From an uncultured Lactobacillus sp. (GTDB lineage: Bacteria > Bacillota > Bacilli > Lactobacillales > Lactobacillaceae), in assembly GCA_937874185.1 (NCBI GenBank), contig CALNAK010000036.1, positions 1-64,000 on the forward strand: a stretch of 64,000 nt of DNA, in the 5' to 3' direction. Numbering within the stretch: position 1 is the first letter of the stretch; every line of letters begins with the position of its first letter. Made by a program: the position numbers and the translations under genes. Under the pieces are notes generated by a model, which saw only the letters and a list, made by a program, of their open reading frames with translations, made no database searches and had not been told where the DNA came from. This document shows, one piece after another, positions 8,242-16,336 of this stretch.

Positions 8242-10200
8242 TTAACTTTGAAGGACAGCCTCAGGTGTAGGTTGTTCTTTTTTCTTTTGTAGAGCAATGA
8301 TATTAGAACTATTAGTTACTTGTTCGTCAGGTTGTGATTCAACACGTAAGTAATCTTTGCTATTAGTAATGATTACCATAACGGTATCATCAAGCTTGTT
8401 TTGATGAATCAATTTTGGATCAAAACTACCTAATAAATCACCCTTATTAACAGATTGATTCAATTCAACATTAGTAGTAAAGCCTTTACCTTTTAATGAA
8501 ACTGTATCAATTCCGATGTGAACCAAAATTTCAATTCCACTATCGGTAGTTAAACCATAGGCATGGCCTGTATCAGCAACAACGGTCAATTTACCAGTTT
8601 GAGGAGCGTAGATATTAACCTTTCCAGTTGATTCATCGGGTTTAATAGCAATACCTTGACCCATCATTCCAGAAGCAAAGACTGGATCTGATACTTGGTC
8701 CAAAGCAACAGTCGTACCTTTAATAGGAGCGTAAACAGTATTATCTTGAATCTTTTCTTTAGTTTTATTTGTTTGTGGATCTTCGACTAGAATATCTTTT
8801 GGAATGGCGAACATGTTGGTTGCAACAAAGGCAACGACAACAGTTGCTAGAGAAACAATCGTATAAATAATTAAATCACGAGCGTTGTAGATATACATCA
8901 GGTATGAAGGTACAACAGCTAGTCCATATGAATTAGCAGCTACTTTTAGGATACTTAGGATAGCAGCTCCGAAGCCACTAGTTAGGACGGTAACCATTAG
9001 TGGTTTTAAATTATACCGGATTAGAATACCGAATAGGGTAGGTTCAGAAACTCCGAATAATTGTGATGATAAAGCACCAACGAAGGTAGCTTTTGACTTC
9101 TTAGATTTGGTTCTCATGATCATGGCTAAAGCAACACCTAAGTTAGCGAATCCATACATAGCTTCCAACGCAATTAATGGGTTTAAATGTGTGGCAGCTA
9201 GGAGCGATGTTTCGATAGCAATCATCATTTGGTGAATACCAACTAAAACCATTAGTGGATAAGCGGCACCAATTAAGAAACCACCAATACCAAATGGTAA
9301 GTTGATAACTCCTTCAACACCGGCAACCATAAGATTTTCAATCCAGTGGACGATAGGTCCGACACCGAGAATCATGATTCCAAAGGTTAAAAGCATTGTT
9401 AAAAATGGCGTGATAATTTGGTCCAGTACATTAGGAACGTGTTTATGGAAGTAAATTTCCATTTTGGCTCCAATGAAACCAGCAACCAAAGCTGTTAAAA
9501 CAGAACCTTGGCTACCAATAACGGGGATGTGTCCAAAGAGCATGATAGCTTTGGCAGTTCCACCAGCAACAGAATAAGCATTAGGCAAGTTTGGTGAAAC
9601 TAACATCAAACCAAGAACGATACCAATGATTGGTGTTCCTTTGAAGTATCTGAAAGTTGACCAGACAATCAAAGCTGGTAGGAATGAGAAGACGGTACCA
9701 GTTAGAACGGAAATAATGGTATTAACATTAGTAGGTATATCTGAAGGGACAGCCCCAAATAGTTTCAAAACTTGGGCATTTGTAAAGGCACTTTGTAGTC
9801 CTAGGAAAAGACCAGTTGCGGCAATAACGGGGATGATAGGAATAAAGATTCCAGATAACATAGCCATAAAGCGTTGAAGTTTGGTTTTGTTTTCGTTGTC
9901 ATCAGGTGTACTGTCTGTTTCTACTTCATCTTTACCATAAATTGCATTGACGGTACCGAGTTTGTCGATAGCAGCGTAAACGTCGTTTACAACACCGGTT
10001 CCAATAATCACTTGATACTGACCTGAGCCAAAGAAAACGCCTTTGACTTGGTCTAAATTCTCGATAGCTTTATCATCGATAGACTTTCTATTCTTTACGA
10101 CAAATCTTAGTCTTGTTTGGCAATGGGTAACAGATTCAATATTATCAATGCCGACTAAATTTATGATTTGTTTAGCTAATTCGCTATAATCTTTAGCCAT
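8242..10200 (-). CDS. pts1BCA: Sucrose-type PTS transporter, fused EIIBCA
   Basis: 652 aa. IIB domain at 1-90 with the phospho-Cys in SVTHCQTRLRF (Cys about 27); IIC membrane domain about 105-460 with about ten helices; IIA domain about 490-640 with the phospho-His in ILVHIGIDTVSLKG. It takes up and phosphorylates a glucoside disaccharide in one step. Neighbouring GH32 and GH13 enzymes and the LacI regulator match the L. plantarum pts1BCA-sacA-sacR-agl2 locus, so sucrose (or a sucrose isomer) is the likely substrate; trehalose is less likely since no phosphotrehalase is present. It is translationally coupled to the upstream glucosidase (8-bp overlap). Confidence 0.88.
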   Translation of the reverse strand: MAKDYSELAKQIINLVGIDNIESVTHCQTRLRFVVKNRKSIDDKAIENLDQVKGVFFGSGQYQVIIGTGVVNDVYAAIDKLGTVNAIYGKDEVETDSTPDDNENKTKLQRFMAMLSGIFIPIIPVIAATGLFLGLQSAFTNAQVLKLFGAVPSDIPTNVNTIISVLTGTVFSFLPALIVWSTFRYFKGTPIIGIVLGLMLVSPNLPNAYSVAGGTAKAIMLFGHIPVIGSQGSVLTALVAGFIGAKMEIYFHKHVPNVLDQIITPFLTMLLTFGIMILGVGPIVHWIENLMVAGVEGVINLPFGIGGFLIGAAYPLMVLVGIHQMMIAIETSLLAATHLNPLIALEAMYGFANLGVALAMIMRTKSKKSKATFVGALSSQLFGVSEPTLFGILIRYNLKPLMVTVLTSGFGAAILSILKVAANSYGLAVVPSYLMYIYNARDLIIYTIVSLATVVVAFVATNMFAIPKDILVEDPQTNKTKEKIQDNTVYAPIKGTTVALDQVSDPVFASGMMGQGIAIKPDESTGKVNIYAPQTGKLTVVADTGHAYGLTTDSGIEILVHIGIDTVSLKGKGFTTNVELNQSVNKGDLLGSFDPKLIHQNKLDDTVMVIITNSKDYLRVESQPDEQVTNSSNIIALQKKKEQPTPEAVLQS

Positions 10201-11866
10201 TATTTTTCACCTCAATAAGAACTGATTGATAAGGTTCCATTCTTTGTAAATTAATTTCTGAATAATTATTTAAAATGATATTTCCTTTGGGAAGGTCTAG
10301 CTTTACAGGAGCTGAAGATAAATTGACATAAACAACCGCATTCTGCCCACGTTTGTAAGCAATGACTGTTGATTGACTAGTTGGAATGGGTTCGAAGTCT
10401 CCGTTAATTAAATCTGAGCTAATGTTAGAAGTGGTCCTAATCTTTATCATTTTGCGATAGAAGTTAAGAATTGAATCTGCATCATTATTTTCATCGTTCC
10501 AATTTGTATGAGAATCATGTTTACCTAAAGCTAACCAAGGCTTGTGTCCTTGATTGAAACCATCGTTGATTTCATTATTCCAAGGATAAGGGATGCGACC
10601 ATTGTCACGTGAACGATCATTGACATACTTGAGTGCGTCAGTTTTGGTGTAACCCTCATCTAATGCACGATAATAATTATCTTTGCTGGAGATATCATTG
10701 AATTGCTCAATGGCAGTTCGTTTAATATTTTGAACTCCTAATTCTTGACCTTGAAAAATAAAGGGACAACCTCTTAAAAAGAAGAAGAGTGTGGCAAGAG
10801 CTTTGGCTCCAATTTTATTTTGATAGGCAGGATCTTTAATATATTTGTTGATGCTTCGAGGTTGGTCGTGGTTTTCTAAGAAATTTGCACCCCAACCATA
10901 TTTTTGAATCGACAACTGACTTTTAGTAATGGCTTCGTTTAGTTCTTTGACGGTCCAATTAGTTTGGTGATACCATTCGGAGCCAGATTGCACATCAATG
11001 TCAGCGTAATGGAAATCAAAAATCATTGAGAAATATCCATCTTTACCGATAAATTTATTTAATTGATCATAAGTGACACCACTGGCTTCACCAACTGTCA
11101 CGGCGTTAGCAGGCTTGAAAGTATGCTCATTCAATTCGTTTAAGAATTTATCGATACCAGGACGATTTTCGGATTTGCGTTTAACTTTACCTAATCCATC
11201 GGAACCATCAGGAGTTATTGAAGCAAAATCCTGATCTTTCTTAATGAAGGTAATAGCATCAATTCGGAAACCAGCGATACCTTTTTTGAGCCACCAGTTG
11301 ATCATATCGTACAGAGTAAAACGTAATTCTTTATTTTCCCAATTAAGATCAGGTTGCTGTTTGGAGAATACATGATGATAATAAAGATTTGTCTCTCCGG
11401 GAACTAAGGTCCAAGATGAACCTTTGCCAAAATTAGAACGCCAATTATTTGGTGGAAGGTTATTTTTACCTTCCTTAAAAATATAGAAATTACGATAGGG
11501 GCTATTAGGATTGCTGATAGCATCTTTAAACCAAGCATGTTGGTCGGAAGTGTGATTCAAAACTAGATCCATGATAATTTTGATATCTAATTTTTTAGAC
11601 TTTTTAATTAATTCATCTAAGTCCGCCATGGTACCGAATTGAGGATTAATAGCTTCATAATCAGAAATATCATAACCGTTATCAACCATAGGCGATTTAT
11701 AAACTGGTGAAAGCCAGATAGTTGTGATACCTAGAGCTTTGATTTTTGGTAATTCTTGAATGATTCCTTGAATATCACCGATTCCGTCATTGTTGGAATC
11801 TTTGAATGAAGCCGGATATATTTGATAGAAGATTTCTTGTTTCCACCAATTTTTTACAATTGTCAT
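10193..11866 (-). CDS. agl2: GH13 alpha-glucosidase (oligo-1,6-glucosidase/Agl2 type)
   Basis: 557 aa cytoplasmic glycosidase. GH13 regions are clear: region I DLVLNHTSDQH, region II GFRIDAITF (nucleophile Asp), region III VGEAS (acid/base Glu) and region IV FLENHDQPR. The region II residues after the Asp (AIT) and the DNGYDISDY segment fit the oligo-1,6-glucosidase/dextran glucosidase group (GH13_31), acting on isomaltose-type oligosaccharides or phosphorylated sucrose isomers. It starts the minus-strand sucrose operon, followed by the PTS. The promoter lies in the shared divergent region, with operators at 11894 and 11937. Confidence 0.85.
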   Translation of the reverse strand: MTIVKNWWKQEIFYQIYPASFKDSNNDGIGDIQGIIQELPKIKALGITTIWLSPVYKSPMVDNGYDISDYEAINPQFGTMADLDELIKKSKKLDIKIIMDLVLNHTSDQHAWFKDAISNPNSPYRNFYIFKEGKNNLPPNNWRSNFGKGSSWTLVPGETNLYYHHVFSKQQPDLNWENKELRFTLYDMINWWLKKGIAGFRIDAITFIKKDQDFASITPDGSDGLGKVKRKSENRPGIDKFLNELNEHTFKPANAVTVGEASGVTYDQLNKFIGKDGYFSMIFDFHYADIDVQSGSEWYHQTNWTVKELNEAITKSQLSIQKYGWGANFLENHDQPRSINKYIKDPAYQNKIGAKALATLFFFLRGCPFIFQGQELGVQNIKRTAIEQFNDISSKDNYYRALDEGYTKTDALKYVNDRSRDNGRIPYPWNNEINDGFNQGHKPWLALGKHDSHTNWNDENNDADSILNFYRKMIKIRTTSNISSDLINGDFEPIPTSQSTVIAYKRGQNAVVYVNLSSAPVKLDLPKGNIILNNYSEINLQRMEPYQSVLIEVKNNG

Positions 11867-11893
11867 ATAGATTGGTCCGTCACTTTCTAATAA

Positions 11894-11952
11894 TGTAAGC
11901 GTTTTGATACTTTTATAATACAGCCATTTTAAAAATTGTCAAACGTTTATCA
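11894..11952 (-). promoter_or_regulatory. agl2-pts promoter with two LacI/CcpA-type operators
   Basis: On the minus strand TTGACA (complement of 11937-11942) and TATTAT (complement of 11915-11920) are 16 nt apart. The -35 overlaps a symmetric TGTCAAACGTTTATCA (11937-11952). A second site, TGTAAGCGTTTTGATA (11894-11909), lies just after the start region and fits the cre consensus in all but one place. Confidence 0.7.
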
Positions 11953-12025
11953 AAAAATAAAATTGAACATTTGCTGGATTAAGAATAACTTCAGTAGATA
12001 TACATCATTCATAATTGTTATACGA

Positions 12026-12055
12026 TTGACATTTATCTACAAAAGCGTTTACAAT
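12026..12055 (+). promoter_or_regulatory. sacA promoter with embedded operator
   Basis: TTGACA (12026-12031) and TACAAT (12050-12055), 18 nt apart. The spacer and -10 contain ACAAAAGCGTTTACA, a third CcpA/LacI-type site, so repression and catabolite control act on both arms of the divergon. Confidence 0.7.
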
Positions 12056-12087
12056 GTGAGTACTAAAGGAAAGTACGGGCAAAAGAA

Positions 12088-13524
12088 ATGATTACAAAAT
12101 GGACTACCGAGTTAAGATATTTACCCTATAATGATTGGTCTGACAATCAAATTATTGCAATTAAGAAGAAGATATCGTTATCTCATTGGCGGCTGGGTTA
12201 TCATATTCAGCCAACAACTGGATTATTGAATGATCCAAATGGATTCTCATATTTTAATGGACAGTGGCATCTATTTTATCAATCATTTCCTTATGGTCCG
12301 GTTCATGGTTTAAAGAATTGGACGCATTTAACTTCTAATGATTTGGTCCACTGGCAAGATCATGGTCCATTGTTGTTACCAGGAGATAAACAGGATAGTC
12401 ACGGAGCTTACTCAGGTTCAGCTATTCCAATAGATAACAAGTTATTTCTAATGTATACCGGAAACGTTCGTGATAAACAATGGGTTCGCCATCCAAAGCA
12501 AGATGGTGCTTGGTTGAATTGCGATAATCAAATTCAGAAGATTTCGACACCATTGATAGAACAACCACAAAAAGGTTTTACTGACCATTTCCGAGATCCA
12601 CAAATTTTGTATAATGCGGGCAAATATTATTGTTTGATAGGAGCGCGTAAAAAGGATAATACTGGTCATGTTTTGGTATATCAAGCTGATTCTGTGACAG
12701 GACCTTGGAAGTATCAGACTGAGCTGAAGTTTACTGATCAGAAGATGGGGTACATGATAGAATGTCCTAATTTAGTATTCGTGGATGGTCGACCTGTTCT
12801 GATTTTTTGTCCTCAGGGAATTCATCAAAATGTTTTAAAGCATGCAAATATATATCCAAATGCCTATGTTATTGGAAAGGATTTTGATTGGGATACGTTT
12901 AGTTTCGTTGAACCAACTGAGATTAGAAACCTTGATGATGGGTTTGATGTATATGCGACAGAAGGTTTTAATGCACCAGATGGTCGAACACTTGCTGTTA
13001 GCTGGATAGGATTGCCAGATACAACTTATCCTAGCGATGTTGAAGGATGGGCTAACTGTTATAGCTTGGTTAAAGAATTAAGTATCAAGGATAATCAACT
13101 TTACCAAAAACCAGTAGTAGAGAATAATCGATTGGTTGATGAGGAAATCAACTCAAAAGAAATAGCACCACAGACTAAAATTTCAGCTAAGGTTAAGGCA
13201 AATACTAGTGGGGAAATAGTTATCAAGACGGAATTTGATGAGGAACTACAAGTCGCTATTGATGCGACAAATGGTAAAATATTAGTTGATCGAACAAATG
13301 CAGGAATATCTTTTGCAAAAGACTATGGGACAACACGTTTGTCGAAAGTAGACGCAGGAAAAGATATTTCGATAGATTTGTATTTGGATAATACAGTTTT
13401 TGAGATATACATTAATGGAGGACTTCGTGTAATAACTGGCCGGATTTTTCCCAAGGGTAAGAGGTTCTTTGTGGAATCAGACAATGTATCATTTCAAAAG
13501 GTAAAATTAGATAAGATTTATTAA
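12088..13524 (+). CDS. sacA: Sucrose-6-phosphate hydrolase (GH32)
   Basis: 478 aa, normal for the family. The GH32 catalytic residues are visible: nucleophile Asp in TGLLNDPNGF (about 47), the transition-state Asp in FRDP (about residue 169) and the acid/base Glu in MIECPNL (about 225). It cleaves sucrose-6-phosphate made by the PTS into glucose-6-phosphate and fructose. A C-terminal beta-sandwich (about 360-478) is present. It is 11 bp from the regulator gene, forming a sacA-sacR operon. The ribosome site (AAAGGAAAG) is about 14 nt upstream, which is weak. Confidence 0.92.
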   Translation: MITKWTTELRYLPYNDWSDNQIIAIKKKISLSHWRLGYHIQPTTGLLNDPNGFSYFNGQWHLFYQSFPYGPVHGLKNWTHLTSNDLVHWQDHGPLLLPGDKQDSHGAYSGSAIPIDNKLFLMYTGNVRDKQWVRHPKQDGAWLNCDNQIQKISTPLIEQPQKGFTDHFRDPQILYNAGKYYCLIGARKKDNTGHVLVYQADSVTGPWKYQTELKFTDQKMGYMIECPNLVFVDGRPVLIFCPQGIHQNVLKHANIYPNAYVIGKDFDWDTFSFVEPTEIRNLDDGFDVYATEGFNAPDGRTLAVSWIGLPDTTYPSDVEGWANCYSLVKELSIKDNQLYQKPVVENNRLVDEEINSKEIAPQTKISAKVKANTSGEIVIKTEFDEELQVAIDATNGKILVDRTNAGISFAKDYGTTRLSKVDAGKDISIDLYLDNTVFEIYINGGLRVITGRIFPKGKRFFVESDNVSFQKVKLDKIY

Positions 13525-13535
13525 TGGGGTAAACT

Positions 13536-14516
13536 ATGACAACGTTAGACGATATTGCAAAACTAGCAGAGGTTTCAGCCACTACTGTTTCAAGGGTAAT
13601 TAACAATTATGGCTCGTTATCAGAAAAGACTAAGAATAAAGTTTTTGCGGCAATGAAGGAATTGAATTATCAACCTAATAGTTTAGCGCGGTCATTGAAA
13701 GGTAAGAAAACTCAGCTGATTGGAGTTATTTTACCCGGTGTCAGTAATCCTTTCTTTGGACAAATGGTTCAGGAAATTGAGGACCAGCTCTTCAAGAAGG
13801 GCTTTCGGATGATTCTCTGTAATGCGGGAAACGACTCAGAAAAGGAACGTGATTACTTGAGAATGTTAATGGCTAATCGGGTGGATGGAATAATAGCTGG
13901 TTCACATAATTTGGGGATTGAGGAATACCAAAATGTTGGCTTACCAATTATTTCATTTGACCGTTATTTGTCAGGCAAAATTCCCATTGTCAGTTCTGAT
14001 AATTATCAGGGTGGTAAATTAGCAGCCCAGTCTTTATTAATGTCTGGTAGTAAGAAATTACAAATTATTACCGGTGCCAATCGTCCAAACAGTCCAACTA
14101 GTGACCGTTTAAGGGGATTCAAAGAAATTTTAGACAAACATAATTTAAATTTTGATGTTATGGAAATTGAATTTGGCTCGTCACCTAATATAAAAAGTTT
14201 GAAGATAAAAGAGCTATTAACAAAGGGGCAAGTTGATGGTGTTTTCTGTACAGATGATTTAACCGCTTTGTTGGTTATGCAACAGGCTAGGGAGCTAGGT
14301 ATTAGTCTGACTGATGATGTTAGATTAGTAGGTTATGATGGGACAAAGTTTATTCAGAATTATCATCCTGAATTGACAACTATTATGCAGCCAATTCCTG
14401 ACATTGTTACGATGATGATTGATTTGTTGTTGAAACGAATTGATGATCCGGAATGTAAGCTGGAAAGTAATTATACGTTGCCGGTTAAATTGTTAACTGG
14501 AACGACAACTATTTGA
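13536..14516 (+). CDS. sacR: LacI-family sucrose operon repressor
   Basis: 326 aa. The N-terminal LacI helix-turn-helix is plain (TTLDDIAKLAEVSATTVSRVINN, quoted in parts: TLDDIAKLAEVS and TTVSRVINN), followed by the hinge YQPNSLARSLKGKK and a periplasmic-binding-protein-like effector domain (about 60-326). Its likely sites are the TGNNAAACGTTTNNCA-type operators in the agl2/sacA divergent region. It is co-transcribed with sacA. Its native terminator has been split by an insertion sequence. Confidence 0.9.
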   Translation: MTTLDDIAKLAEVSATTVSRVINNYGSLSEKTKNKVFAAMKELNYQPNSLARSLKGKKTQLIGVILPGVSNPFFGQMVQEIEDQLFKKGFRMILCNAGNDSEKERDYLRMLMANRVDGIIAGSHNLGIEEYQNVGLPIISFDRYLSGKIPIVSSDNYQGGKLAAQSLLMSGSKKLQIITGANRPNSPTSDRLRGFKEILDKHNLNFDVMEIEFGSSPNIKSLKIKELLTKGQVDGVFCTDDLTALLVMQQARELGISLTDDVRLVGYDGTKFIQNYHPELTTIMQPIPDIVTMMIDLLLKRIDDPECKLESNYTLPVKLLTGTTTI

Positions 14517-14575
14517 AATTCTGCCTTCCATCGTAGAAGTGATTTCATGGCTGGGGCCTAAATTGATTGAGCAAG

Positions 14576-14593
14576 AAAAAGGAGACTAAACTA
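14576..14593 (+). terminator. Left arm of the sacR terminator, separated by an IS
   Basis: AAAAAGGAGACTAAACTA. Its exact complement TAGTTTAGTCTCC followed by T6 lies on the far side of the IS at 16109-16128. Removing the IS and one copy of the CAA duplication restores a 13-bp stem with a 6-nt loop. Confidence 0.8.
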
Positions 14594-14607
14594 GTCAATG
14601 AAGTGAA

Positions 14608-14639
14608 CCCCTTGAATTGGAGAAATCCAATTCAAGGGG
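14608..14639 (+). promoter_or_regulatory. Perfect hairpin at the IS left end, upstream of orfA
   Basis: CCCCTTGAATTGGA / TCCAATTCAAGGGG 14-bp stem with a GAAA loop, then TTTTT and the orfA start 8 nt later. The right arm contains AAGGGG, the only ribosome site for orfA. Transcripts entering from outside would fold it, hiding the ribosome site or ending transcription, a known way for IS elements to limit transposase. Confidence 0.75.
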
Positions 14640-14646
14640 TTTTTCT

Positions 14647-15144
14647 ATGGCTAAATATTCAAAAGAATTGAAACTCAAAGCAATTGAAATGTATAAGTCT
14701 GGTATTGGCAGTACCTCAATCTGCGTAAAGCTTAAAATTTCAAATGAAACTACGATATTGAGGTGGATATACCTATTCGATAAATATGGAATCAAAGGTC
14801 TTATTCGACCAAAAGAATTGCCAAGGTATTCGTCTTCCTTCAAAATGGAAGTAATAACTTGGTTAGTAAAAAATAACGCTTCGTTCCCAGAGACTGCTAA
14901 GCACTTCAATATTTCAAATGAAGGAACAGTCTGGCAATGGAAACATATATTTGATGTCCATGGTTCACCTGGGCTAGCTGACCGAAGGAAGCGAGCCACA
15001 ACTATGACTGACAATAAAAAGAAACCAACCAAAGATGATAAGATCAAGCAACTCGAGAAAGATAATGAGTATCTAAAAGCGGAAAATGAATATCTAAAAA
15101 AATTGAGGGCCGTAATGGATCAAACAAGGAAAAAGCCCAAGTAA
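14647..15144 (+). CDS. IS150-type transposase OrfA (DNA-binding part)
   Basis: 165 aa from the ATG at 14647; an upstream TTG would lie inside the hairpin and is unlikely. Two helix-turn-helix units are seen (about 5-55 and 65-115: LKAIEMYKSG..STSICVKL and FPETAKHFNISNEGTVWQW). A leucine-zipper-like coiled coil follows (about 125-155: IKQLEKDNEYLKAENEYLKK). It recognises the IS ends and, with a -1 frameshift, forms the OrfAB transposase. Confidence 0.88.
   Translation: MAKYSKELKLKAIEMYKSGIGSTSICVKLKISNETTILRWIYLFDKYGIKGLIRPKELPRYSSSFKMEVITWLVKNNASFPETAKHFNISNEGTVWQWKHIFDVHGSPGLADRRKRATTMTDNKKKPTKDDKIKQLEKDNEYLKAENEYLKKLRAVMDQTRKKPK
15096..15102 (+). other. Programmed -1 frameshift site of the IS
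   Basis: A_AAA_AAA read in frame by orfA near its end. The -1 frame is open from here through the OrfB gene (…INLLRPKYPLSILLKISK before the ATG at 15198), so slippage yields one OrfAB protein. A second weaker slip site, G_AAA_AAG, is at 15129-15135. Confidence 0.7.
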
Positions 15145-15197
15145 TCAATCTCTTACGGCCGAAATATCCATTATCAATACTGCTTAAGATATCAAAG

Positions 15198-16043
15198 ATG
15201 AGTTCTAGCAGCTATCACGATGCTAATAAGAGAGAATACATTGATAGAGTTGAATCTGACGAGTCTGTGATAGCCGACATATTAGCCGTCAAGAATAATC
15301 CAGAAATGGAAGACCCAGAAGGTATTGGATATCGACCTATGACAAAGTACATCAATGAATTAAGAGAAGAACGTAATGAATCACCTATCAACAATAAGCG
15401 TGTCCTAAGAGTAATGAGAGAAAACTCATTGTTAAGTACTTCTTACAATAAGAAAACAAGAAAGTACAACAGTTACGCTGGTGAAGGATCTAAGAAGTAT
15501 AAGAATCACATCAATCAAAGGTTTCAGACAGACCGTCCATTTCAAAAAATTGGTACTGATATATTTGAAACGCGATGGGGTAATAAAACAGATAAGGAGA
15601 GAATATTCGTATCTGTGTTTGAAGACTTTTTCTCAGGAGAAATATTGTCTATCAGTAAATCACTTCATCCTAATACCAGTCTAGTAGTTGAATCGTTGGA
15701 ACCAGTACTGGATATAGTAAAGAAAGTGCCATATCTGACAACGATACACTCAGATCAAGGAATACAATATCAAGGTGGTATTTACCAAGGAATACTTAGA
15801 AAATCCCATGTTCGACAGAGCATGTCTCGTAAAGCAACCCCACACGACAACGCACCAACTGAAAGTGTTATTCACCAGATAAAAGTAGGAACAGTATTAA
15901 ATCACGATTATGAGACAAAGGAAGAACTAGAAGCTGCCATTGACAGATGGCTGTGGTTTTACAATATGAAACGGATAAGAGCCAAAAATAATTGGCTAAC
16001 TCCACACGCAATGAGAATCAATTACGAACAAAAAATCGCCTAA
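15198..16043 (+). CDS. IS150-type transposase OrfB (DDE catalytic part)
   Basis: 281 aa from the first ATG, but the frame is open back to the slippery site, so the natural product is probably OrfAB. The rve-type integrase core shows the catalytic triad: Asp in IGTDIFETRW, Asp in TIHSDQGIQYQ and Glu in NAPTESVIHQIK. HTH_21-like sequence comes before it (about 20-75). No internal stop or frameshift was seen, so the enzyme is probably functional. Confidence 0.9.
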   Translation: MSSSSYHDANKREYIDRVESDESVIADILAVKNNPEMEDPEGIGYRPMTKYINELREERNESPINNKRVLRVMRENSLLSTSYNKKTRKYNSYAGEGSKKYKNHINQRFQTDRPFQKIGTDIFETRWGNKTDKERIFVSVFEDFFSGEILSISKSLHPNTSLVVESLEPVLDIVKKVPYLTTIHSDQGIQYQGGIYQGILRKSHVRQSMSRKATPHDNAPTESVIHQIKVGTVLNHDYETKEELEAAIDRWLWFYNMKRIRAKNNWLTPHAMRINYEQKIA

Positions 16044-16108
16044 TCACATAATGTGATTAGACGATTAAAAATTAAATGAACTCCAATTCATTGGGTCCAC
16101 TTCACAAT

Positions 16109-16128
16109 TAGTTTAGTCTCCCTTTTTT
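16109..16128 (+). terminator. Right arm of the sacR terminator, beyond the IS
   Basis: TAGTTTAGTCTCC plus T run; complement of 14581-14593. On its own it cannot form the hairpin. Confidence 0.8.
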
Positions 16129-16212
16129 ATATAGTGTTATATAGATATTAGAAATTCTTACGATAAAAAATTATTTCTATTTTTGCGGAAGCGGAAACGG
16201 AAGACAAAACAA

Positions 16213-16257
16213 AAACTGGGACTTCTTGGTGGTAATTCCAAGAGGTTCCAGTTTTTT
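16213..16257. terminator. Bidirectional terminator between the IS and oppA
   Basis: AACTGGGACTTCTTGG / CCAAGAGGTTCCAGTT stem followed by T6; A-rich on the other side, so it also ends oppA on the minus strand. Confidence 0.75.
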
Positions 16258-16336
16258 AAGGAGTTTTATAATTAATGAACTGTTTTTATGTGTGTGTAAT
16301 GTGGGAGAACAGTAGATTAATTGTGAAGCACATTGA

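Larger units (their letters stand above)
14599..16104 (+). mobile_element. IS3-family (IS150-group) insertion sequence, 1506 bp
   Basis: Imperfect terminal inverted repeats of at least 24 bp: left TGAAGTGAACCCCTTGAATT and right (complement) TGAAGTGGACCCAATGAATT, both continuing GGAG. Flanking 3-bp direct repeats CAA (14596-14598 and 16105-16107) mark the target duplication, as expected for this group. It encodes OrfA, a frameshift site and OrfB, all apparently intact, so the element could be active. It sits inside the loop of the sacR terminator. Confidence 0.92.

Noticed and set aside
8242..11866. Trehalose PTS with phosphotrehalase
   Set aside because: The GH13 protein resembles oligo-1,6-glucosidases and the divergent GH32/LacI genes point to sucrose.
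14599..16104. Part of a prophage or composite transposon
   Set aside because: The element has its own ends and target duplication, only the two transposase genes, and no second copy in the window.
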